From: Pomphorhynchus laevis | Lineage: Eukaryota; Acanthocephala; Palaeacanthocephala; Echinorhynchida; Pomphorhynchidae | NCBI GenBank assembly: GCA_012934845.2 | Contig: WNNJ02000089.1 | Coordinates: 147,473-211,472 of the forward strand | Direction of reading: 5' to 3' | Length of the DNA: 64,000 nt | Shown here: positions 55,990 to 64,000 of the stretch, one piece after another | How the letters are laid out: the number at the start of each line of letters is the position of its first letter | Position numbering within the stretch: the stretch's first letter is position 1 | Made by a program: the position numbers and the translations under genes | The notes under the pieces: model-generated | Seen by the model: only the letters and a program-made list of their open reading frames with translations | What the model was told of the DNA's origin: nothing | The model's database searches: none

Positions 55990-56600
55990 TCTTGTAAAGC
56001 TTTCGGGCTAACTGCCCTTCTTCAGTACATCTACAAAAAAATTACAGTTCTGATTAGCACAAAAAATAGTAATGAAAATCAAATTGTTCAATGCAACTAA
56101 CAGAGAGAAATATAAATAACCCAATTTCAGAACTCATATGTTCACGGCAAGTGATATATGTGCTCGGCATTTAATTGTTGGTCTGCCATGAGTTGTCCGA
56201 TCCAAAACATTTCCCTTTGTTTACGCTTAGCCGTGTCAGGAACATTTGCCTCAATAATTATCGTCTCCATCTTATGGTTTTCATTTTCTATGCAGTGTTT
56301 GGCTGCCCCGTCATTCTTCGCTCGTTTATACTTTATGTCGGATCTACTAGTCAAAGCTCGTACATTCATTTGTCCTCCTGTCTGTCCTATATATATCTTT
56401 GAACATTCATTGCACATGTTCATATATACTAGTCCTTTACTCTTGCAATTATTGTATCCGCGGACATTATATTTTAAGCATGTTACCGGACTTGTAAATG
56501 TTATTGTTGTGGCCATTTCAAGGCAGCACTTACATCGTCGATCATTGCATGGTTCGCTAAGTCCTAGTTCATGAAGGTTTTGTCTGTTTTCAAGCATATT
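55990..56600 (-). mobile_element. Penelope-like element C-terminal fragment with zinc-finger linker and GIY-YIG nuclease
   Basis: A 151-residue open frame (56597-56142) begins with a linker CNDRRCKCCLEM, then an ITF..VTCLKYNVRGYNNCKS segment, then the nuclease motifs GLVYMNMCNECSKIYIGQTG and a basic R..SRSDIK helix. A cysteine-rich linker before GIY-YIG is known in some Penelope-like lineages. About 110 bp downstream, a CTGAAGA, GGGC-stem, GAAA arrangement (about 55999-56032) resembles the hammerhead-type motifs described in these elements. The RT part is absent. Confidence 0.8.
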
Positions 56601-56612
56601 TTGAATTGTTCG

Positions 56613-57126
56613 TGCTTAACAATTAGTCGATGAGCTTAAGTTTAGGATCGAGTCTGTTAATCCAATTATAGTTGGTTTTACAGAATCTTGGCTTAATTGT
56701 GATGTATCCGATGCTGAGGTATCCATCCCAGGCTACTATTTGTTCCGTAGTGATCGAATAGGGCGTAGGGGTGGTGGCGTAGCTCTCTTTATGAGAGACG
56801 AAGTTAAGGTGCGCGTTTTGAGTAAATCGTCTATTGATAGAGTTGAGAGTTTGTGGTGTCAGGTCAAGTTTGATAACAGCTCACCCATCATACTGGGTCT
56901 TGTGTATCGTGCTCCTAAGGCAATATCTAAGAAACTCATTGAAGAGATAGAGTTGTATACGCGAAGAGATTGTGATACTGTGATAATTGGGGATCTGAAT
57001 ATGCCAGATGTTGAATGCACTTCGAATACGGTTCTTCCTACTTGTGATAGTGAATCTTGTGACCTTATGGAGTGTTTTACTTATTGTGGTCTTGCTCAAT
57101 TTGTTGATGTACATACTCGCTTTTCA
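56613..57126 (+). mobile_element. LINE family B2, 5' piece (endonuclease start)
   Basis: It is open from QLVDELKFRIESVNPIIVGF through TESWLNCDVSDAEV, RGGGVALFMRDEV, LGLVYRAP and VIIGDLNMPDV to VDVHTRFS, the first half of an apurinic-type endonuclease. It stops abruptly at 57126 where LINE A begins; the missing continuation starts at 61722. It is 5'-truncated and begins next to the Penelope-like fragment. Confidence 0.85.
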
Positions 57127-57386
57127 GTTTGAAATTCTAAGCTGTTAACAAATAACTATATACAATAAAATAACATACAATAAAATAACATACAATCGTT
57201 CAACAGTCAGATCGTCCAACTTTCAGATCAGATAAATATTACAAACTGGAACACAAAAAATTTTGGTTTCTTATAAACATACACGGTCATCAGAAGATAG
57301 AAGTAATCAATCAACTAATCAGAAGATAGAAGTAATCAATCATACAACGAGGAAAATAAAATCACGAATCAAACGACTATATACAA

Positions 57387-58784
57387 ATGGGTCGGAAAAA
57401 ACAAAAGTCTCAAGTTCCCAACCATGTTGCGTCCAACACCGATGTTAGAGATGTTTCCAATGGATCTGAACAACAAGTCCTTTGCTCAAACAATGATTGT
57501 CACACGTGGGTAAGTATTTGGACTTCAGAATCCCAGACATCTTGCCTTGCAGACAACGAATTCTACTGTGGCTACTGTTCGGCTAAGATGATAAATACGA
57601 TGAAGAGTGAAATAGAGAATCTCAAGACAAATATATTGAAACTATCTGGCAATGCAGCGATGTCCACACATGCCTCTTCGTATTGTAATAAGTCTCAACC
57701 TCGATGCCCAATTCTCCCGCATTCGATTGCCTCTAAGAATGCCAAATCTCCCATCTCTTCTACAGGTATTACTATACATCCTTCAATTTTGCCCAATCAA
57801 TCAGCTCAATCTTCTGATGTTACTGTCATTGACCATTTGCAACCCAGTATTTCTTTTGTCGTATCAGATAAATCACCTTACATTTCTACCCCTCATTGCG
57901 TTTCTACGTCATCATCAGATAATCCATTATCAGATAATCTGAAGGAGCCGCAAATTGTATCGCAGCAAGATGGATTTTGTCGAGTTTATGATAAATCTAC
58001 CGATACAGTGACGGAGCCGCAAATTGTTACAACTAATGTATGTTCACTCCCCGACACCCCACGTCCCGTCCTTCCTGTCTCGTTTCTCAATAACTTGCAT
58101 CCATCAATCAAAATCACCTCCACCAGCCTCCACTATCCTTCCACTCATAACCTTTCCTCACATCGCTTGCCACCCGCTTTATTATCATTATCCTCTATGT
58201 CTCCCGTCGTCAAACCAAATCCCTCCAAATCATCAACTGGCAGCTCTTCTATCGTGATCTCACCTACTCACGTCAGTCGTCCTCCTTTACGGAAGCGCTT
58301 TGCTTCTCGCGATCGTTGCGTCATTGTTACTAATATCACGCCTTCTAACTCCTTATCTCCACAAGCACGTCTGGACCACGATGTTTCCGCCTTCAGATCC
58401 ATCCTCTCGTCTATTGTTCCTGCGGATAAATCATCCTTTTTCAAGGACATTTCTCCAGTCGCATTCATCCGTCTAAACAAATCTTCTCAATCTAATCCTT
58501 CCCAGCCCCCTCTCCTAAAAATTGTTTTCAAGCATAGCTCTCACGCGTCTTCTGTCCTCTCTCAACGATTCAAACTCATGTCATCTTCAACCACTCGAAT
58601 TTTCCCCGATCGCGCCCCTTCCGAAATCGCTCAAATCTCTTCAGCCCGCATCGAAAAACGTCGTCGCGAGGAAAACGGCGAAACTTCACTCGCCATCCGA
58701 AACATAGACGGAAATTTTCAAATTGTCCACACCCGTCCAAAAATTCGATGGCGCTCCATCTCTCCTATGTGTCTTCTCCACTAG
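57387..58784 (+). CDS. LINE family A ORF1 (copy 2)
   Basis: A 465-residue frame starting MGRKKQKSQVPNHVASNTDV. It has a PHD-like finger (CSNNDCHTWVSIW ... FYCGYCSAKM), a short coiled coil (MKSEIENLKTNILKL), a Ser/Thr-rich linker and the conserved basic C-terminal half (RCVIVTNITPSNSLSPQARL; ARIEKRRREENGETSLAIRN). The likely role is binding element RNA. Its end overlaps the ORF2 ATG by 37 bases. Confidence 0.85.
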   Translation: MGRKKQKSQVPNHVASNTDVRDVSNGSEQQVLCSNNDCHTWVSIWTSESQTSCLADNEFYCGYCSAKMINTMKSEIENLKTNILKLSGNAAMSTHASSYCNKSQPRCPILPHSIASKNAKSPISSTGITIHPSILPNQSAQSSDVTVIDHLQPSISFVVSDKSPYISTPHCVSTSSSDNPLSDNLKEPQIVSQQDGFCRVYDKSTDTVTEPQIVTTNVCSLPDTPRPVLPVSFLNNLHPSIKITSTSLHYPSTHNLSSHRLPPALLSLSSMSPVVKPNPSKSSTGSSSIVISPTHVSRPPLRKRFASRDRCVIVTNITPSNSLSPQARLDHDVSAFRSILSSIVPADKSSFFKDISPVAFIRLNKSSQSNPSQPPLLKIVFKHSSHASSVLSQRFKLMSSSTTRIFPDRAPSEIAQISSARIEKRRREENGETSLAIRNIDGNFQIVHTRPKIRWRSISPMCLLH

Positions 58785-61646
58785 TCTCTTTCGCCACAGC
58801 ACACGGTTTCCGCCTCGGTCTCCTCAACACTAGATCTATTCTCAATAAATCCGATCTTATCCTCAACCTATTCACCAAGCAATCCATCGATCTCTTCTGC
58901 CTCACCGAATCCTGGCACTCAGATTCCGACGACCTCTCCATTCGCCGTCTGCTCTCTGCCGGTTGCTCCCTAGTCAAATCCGCCCGCCCCCTCAGCTCAT
59001 GCCCTTCTAAATCCTCTAATCATGGCGGCATCGTCGCATTCGCGCGTCACCCAGCGTCTCTTCGCAAAATCAATCCCCCTTTCAGTCCTTGCTCTTTTGA
59101 ATTGCTCACTTGTCGTTATTCTAACCCGATCACTCTAGATCTCGCCATTGTATACCGTCCTGGTTCATCAGCTCCTACAGCCTTATTTTTTAACCGAACT
59201 TGCTGACCTCCTTTCTCATTGTTCTTTGTCCTCAATCCCTTCACTCGTTCTAGGCGACTTCAATATCCGCCTAGACCGCCCCTCTTCCACAGATTCCATC
59301 CGCTTCATCAACATTCTATCCAACTACAATTACAAACTAATCTCCACTGCCCCCACACATATACTTGGCGGGGCACTCGACATCATCGCTGTCCCCGATC
59401 ATTTTGCTGCCCACACCTCACTGTCCATCTCTGATCCTGGTCTATCCGATCACTTTCTTATCACCCTTGATCTCGCTCGCAACCACACCCCTCCTCACAC
59501 ACCTACAATCCTACGTCGCCCTTGGAGAAATATTGACCTTTCCCTTCTCCGCTCTGCCTTGCTCAAATCGTCTCTATCATTACCCACAATAACATATTCA
59601 TCTCCTCACGATCTCGCCTTTCTTTTCGACTCTGAACTCACATCCACTCTCGATATTCTCTTGCCCTTCAAGTCTCACCCACACCGTCGCTTGCACCGTG
59701 CCCCATGGTTTGACATCCAATGCCTACTCTCAAAGCGTCGACTCCGCCATGCTTTTCGAGTCTATCACCGCTCTCTCAGACGCGATTTCCGCTCGATCAC
59801 TCCGTCTTTCCGTGATACCTATCTTGCGCATCGGCGGTCTCATCTCCACATACTACGTACCAAATGCAACTCCTTTTGGCAGCATAAAATAATCACTTCA
59901 TTCAACTCTAAGACTCTCTGGCATACTTTTAACTCAATCCTGGCTCGTTCCTCTACGCCTTGCAACATCAATGCTAATGATTATTCGTCATTTCTCCAGA
60001 CTAAAGTATCCACGCTGCTCTCTCACACCCCGGTCTCCATCCTATCCCACTCTGCCCAGTCTACTCTCATCCTTCCCGAACTCTTTCATCTTCTCCCTGT
60101 ATCACCTACAGAAGTATCATCTGTCCTCATGTCCTTGCCCAACAAAACCTCACCTGCCGATCCCCTGCCTACCCACATATTAAAATCTATATGCTCATCG
60201 ATATCCCCATTTCTCACAACCTTGTTTAACTCGTCCATCCGCAGTCGTATCTTCCCTTCACACTGGAAATCCGCAATCGTTCGTCCCCTCCTTAAGAAAC
60301 AATCGCTCGACCCCTCCCTTCCTTCTAGCTATCGCCCCATTTCACTACTCCCTACTCTTTCTAAGCTCTTAGAACGCCTCATCTTAATACAAATCAACGC
60401 TTATCTCTCCTCATCCAATCTGTACCCTCCTTTCCAATCCGCTTTCCGCTCTAATCACTCGACAGAAATCGCATGCATAAAAGTGTACAACGACTTACTC
60501 ATTTCTCGAGACAAGGCTCTATATAGTGTTCTCATCTCCCTGGACCTCTCCTCCGCATTCGACATTGTCGACCACTCCGTCCTCCTTTCTCGCCTTCGTT
60601 ATGATTACGGCTTTTCTTCCTCCTCCGTAGCTTGGTTCGCCTCATATCTATCCGACCGTTCCTTTCGCGTCTGTTCTAATTCATCATCCTCCCCTCCCAT
60701 CCCTATTTTTTGCGGGGTTCCACAAGGTTCAGTCCTAGGTCCCCTGCTTTTCTCTCTTTTGCTTGGCGATCTCTCTCCATTTATCAAACCTTACTCCTTT
60801 AACGTCATGCAATACGCCGATGACATTCTAATCTATGCTCATGCACCCGCACATCGCATACACGACATCGCCATTTCTGCCTCCAACTGTCTCTCTTCTA
60901 TCTACAAGCGTCTCTCCAATCTCCATCTCGTTCTAAACGCCGAAAAGTCCAAAATAATGTGGATCCTTCCCCGTAAACCAAGCATATCTCCTCCCATTGT
61001 ATCTTTTGCCTCATCGATCATCCCTATAGTCCACAATCTCACTTTCTTAGGCTTCCATTTCGATGATCACCTTTCCCTTAAACCCTTCGTCCGTGACAAG
61101 GTCCGCTCGTCTAACTTAATTCTCCGTGACATCCGCCGTATCCGCCCCCTTATCGACTTCCGTTCTTGTATGTCTCTTCTTTCATCGCTTCTTTTCCCTA
61201 AAATCGATTACTGCCTTAGCCTCTTCGCCAATTCTCCAAAATCCATCATCCTACCCCTACAACGAATAATCAACACCGCCGTTCGAGTGCTCTTTCGTCT
61301 CCGTCGCTTCGACCACACATCCACATATTTTGCCCAACTCTCCTGGCCCACCATCCACATCCGCATCAAACTCCGCCTTCTTCTCATTACTTTTCGTCTC
61401 ATCGCTGTCGGCTCCCCATCGTTCATCAACCTTCCTTTCTTAGACGATACTCGCCCCACCTCGCTATCGCTTCGTTCCTGTCATACCCTCTTACTCCACG
61501 TTCCTAATTACTCCAACAACTACGGTCTCCGATCCTTCCTCGTCGCCGCCTCACTCGCCTGGAATCAACTCCCTCTCGACGTCCGCCGCGCTCCCTCTTT
61601 TATCACATTCAAACACCTCCTCCGTTCACACCTTCTCGACGCCTGA
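58748..61646 (+). CDS. LINE family A ORF2, endonuclease plus reverse transcriptase (one frame break)
   Basis: The first frame (from MALHLSYVSSPLVSF) carries LLNTRSILNKSDLI, FCLTESWHSD and HGGIVAFAR. The second (59148-61646) carries LVLGDFNIRLDR, ALDIIAVPD, LSDHFLITLDL, SYRPISLLPTLSKLLERLI, FQSAFRSNHST, LISLDLSSAFDIVDHSVLL, GVPQGSVLGPLLFSLLLGD and QYADDILIYAHAP. The C-terminus reads SLAWNQLPLDVRRAPSFITF. All EN and RT catalytic motifs are present. Near 59192 this copy reads TTTTTAACCG where copy 1 has TTTTTACCG, which accounts for the change of frame. Confidence 0.9.
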
Positions 61647-61678
61647 TTCACAGTTTTGTTTTTGTTGTGGTCATGTAA

Positions 61679-61694
61679 GCGTGCGCTGGCACGC
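61679..61694 (+). other. 3' UTR hairpin of LINE A
   Basis: GCGTGC, loop GCTG, GCACGC; the same structure is kept at 54603-54618. Conserved 3' hairpins are often the RT recognition site in CR1/L2-type LINEs. Confidence 0.75.
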
Positions 61695-61721
61695 ATTTGC
61701 CACGTTAAAATAAATCTTTTT

Positions 61722-63983
61722 TTTTCAAGTTGTAGTTCTTCCCTTCTTGATCTTTGCCTATCGACAAACAGTCAATTAATCAGTAGTATCCAATATGATT
61801 CTTCTGTTGGTTTGTCTGATCACTGTGTAGTTAAAGTTTTGCTAAATATACAAATGAGTGTGTTTACTCATGCTCGGTACAAACGTCAGATTAATGTCTT
61901 TCGGGCGAACTATGATGCAATTACATCAAAGCTGCATAGAGTAAGTTGGCCTGATCAGGCTGTTGTCGGAGTTGACGAGGCCTGGGATCATTTTCGCGTG
62001 ACGCTTTATTCTCTAATGGTAAAATTCTCACCTTTGAAGTCTAAGACTAGTCGGAAAAGCACTCGTTGGTTTGATACTGAGCTGGCTACTGCGATGAAGG
62101 CTCGTGACTTTAGTTTCAAATGCTTTAAGGCTGGGTTTTGTGAATATTGTGTTTATAAGCAGGCGAGAAATTTCTTCAATTCTTTAAAACGACATAAGCG
62201 CTATTTATTTGAAAATGGTTTAGCTCATAGTTGTAGACATGATCCCGAAGCTCTCTTTCTATATGTGAATAGTAGTAGGAACGCTAATAAAACAATTGGC
62301 CAATATTTTGATAGCGTTATTGAAGACGACCTTGCTGAGATGTTCTCAAGGCATTTTTACTTGTACAAAGAGACTACAAACGAGTATTCTGAACCTATCC
62401 AGAACAGTGAGACGATAAGAGGTGCTAGTGTTTCATATCCTAGTTTAGACATAGCTAATTTGATAACTCCTGAGAAAGTTTTAGCTGAACTGCATCGTCT
62501 TAAAGAGACAAACTCCAAAGGTGCTGATTTGTTACCTTCGATATATCTTCGTCGGATAGCAGGCTCAATATATACACCATTTTGTACCATATTTCGACAA
62601 TCTATTATTGATACGACTCTTCCAAAAAAGTGGAAACAATCGATCATTCACCCCATCTTCAAAAAGGGTGATAGATCTTCAGTAGACAATTACAGACCAG
62701 TAAGTATTAGTTGCTTATGTTGTAGAATGTTAGAGCGAATTATACATGGTTATATGGTCAAGTTTTATAGTGAGAATAAAGTAATAGCTTCTGAGCAACA
62801 TGGTTTCCGTAAGGGTTATTCGACAGTTACCAATCTACTCGCAGCCCATCTTGATTTGTCAGCTAATAAAGCCGTATCCATTGCTACTGACATCCTATTC
62901 TTCGATTCCTCTAAGGCATTTGACAGAGTAGACCATAGATTCCTCCTAAATAAACTAGAGAAAAGTAGCATTCCATTTTTGCTTGTTAGATAGATTGAAT
63001 CGTTTTTAAGCAATCGTAGTTATTGTGTTCATGCAGATAATTTTGACTCTTCTTCGCGGCCATGTAATATAGGGGTGCCTCAAGGTTCAGTATTGGGACC
63101 ATTGTTATTTAGTGTCTACATCAACGATATTCCGGAATTTATTGATTCTCGGATGCTTTTATATGCAGACGATTTGAAAATCTGGCGGGCAATTCGTTCA
63201 CCCAATGATATAGTCAAATTGCAACGGGATATCGATGAAGTCGAAAATTGGGCTCTGCTCAATAGGTTGATTGTAAATATATCAAAATGCAAACATTTAC
63301 GTGTTCGTGGCGGAAATGCTCAATCTTTAGTTAATTATAGCTTTCAAAGCAGTGATATAGAACGAGTGAACAAATATAAGGACTTGGGAGTGTGGATAAA
63401 CAGTGATTTGAGTACCGTCACACATACTGAACATGCTTGTTCAAATGCGTTGGGGATAATCGGTCAACTTCAACGCACTTTCATTGCACTCAATCAATTT
63501 GCCCTACGTCCGCTAATCTTTGCTCATGTGTTGAGCCGTCTTCTATATGCTACGCCGTGTGTGTATCCCCAAAATTCAAAAGAACATATTAGTTCAGAGA
63601 GGGTACTTCATAGAGCTACCAAGCTAGCACCGCAACTGAAATTTTTGTCGTACCCTGATCGATTAAAAGCACTTAGACTTGAGACTGTCACGTGGACCCG
63701 CCGGTACATCGATATGAGTATGGTCTGGCAAATTCTTAATGATTTGGATCATCCACTTCGAGATTGTCTTAATTTGCGCTCATCCAATATCCTCCAAGGC
63801 CATGGTTTAACCCTGCGACGTGAAAGGATAAGAAAATAACGAGCTGTCCAATTTGATCGGCGAGTTGTATCTCTGTGGAATAGGCTTGGAGAGTCAACAG
63901 TGTGCAGTAGCAATATCAACGAATTCAAAAAGAAATTACGGATGGAGGATGCCATAGGGAAAGCTGCTTTTCCGTATTTGTGA
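61722..63983 (+). CDS. LINE family B2, 3' piece (endonuclease end, RT, C-terminus)
   Basis: It resumes with SSCSSSLLDLCLSTNSQLIS and GLSDHCVVKVLL (the end of the endonuclease), then a linker, IHPIFKKGDRSSVDNYRPVS, GFRKGYSTVTNLL, FFDSSKAFDRVDHRFLL, a TAG at 62991-62993, GVPQGSVLGPLLFSVYINDI, LLYADDLKIWRAIRSP, KYKDLGVWINSDL, a further TAA at 63838-63840, and WNRLGESTVCSSNINEFKKK ending at TGA 63981. Apart from these two stops the frame is open, so the copy is moderately old. The family resembles LINE B at 44.7 kb. Confidence 0.88.
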
Positions 63984-64000
63984 TACCTTTATTATATTTT

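Larger units (their letters stand above)
57127..61721 (+). mobile_element. LINE family A copy 2, nearly intact (CR1/L2-like)
   Basis: It contains a 5' UTR with short direct repeats (ACAATAAAATAACAT twice; ATCAGAAGATAGAAGTAATC twice), ORF1, an overlapping ORF2 with endonuclease and RT, and a 3' UTR with a small hairpin ending ATAAATCTTTT. It is flanked by TTTTCA at 57121-57126 and 61722-61727, a 6-bp target duplication. Only one frame difference was seen in ORF2, so it is young. Confidence 0.9.

Overview
The window looks like nuclear DNA of an insect, possibly a hymenopteran such as an ant. It is very AT-rich, has GT-AG introns, and carries a Piezo-family channel gene. The repeat load is non-LTR retrotransposons, Penelope-like elements and a tRNA-derived SINE. 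The species cannot be fixed from sequence alone. I saw no rRNA, functional tRNA, CRISPR array or bacterial-type operon, and no LTR-type element I could support.

The left two thirds (about 1.4-44.5 kb, minus strand) is one host gene: a Piezo mechanosensitive channel or Piezo-like paralogue. I placed 26 coding exons by reading frame, splice sites and remembered Piezo motifs. The phase carries through every junction with no stop, giving about 1,390 codons from the start ATG through the blade and beam regions. The C-terminal pore half lies off the left edge. Introns fall in two classes: ten of 43-61 nt, and fifteen of about 0.76-7.6 kb filled with decayed mobile DNA.

The introns hold Penelope-like (GIY-YIG) fragments and several pieces of an unusual reverse transcriptase element with an N-terminal cysteine cluster and an R2-like C-terminus. 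They also hold a SINE whose copies jointly outline a hammerhead ribozyme, small dispersed repeats, minisatellites, a LINE at 39.7-43.5 kb, and a piece of an unidentified protein gene. Short, near-perfect inverted duplications (8-20 bp arms, mostly 1-8 nt spacers) occur throughout.

The right third (44.6-64 kb) is a nest of retroelements. A LINE (family B) ends about 0.2 kb upstream of the Piezo ATG and is fused at its 5' side to a piece of a second LINE (family A). One family A copy (46.6-54.65 kb) has lost its RT core and is split by about 5 kb of later sequence, including the best copy of the unusual RT element. A second family A copy (57.1-61.7 kb) is nearly intact and sits inside another LINE (56.6-63.98 kb) with a 6-bp target duplication. 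No host gene was recognised right of 44.45 kb.
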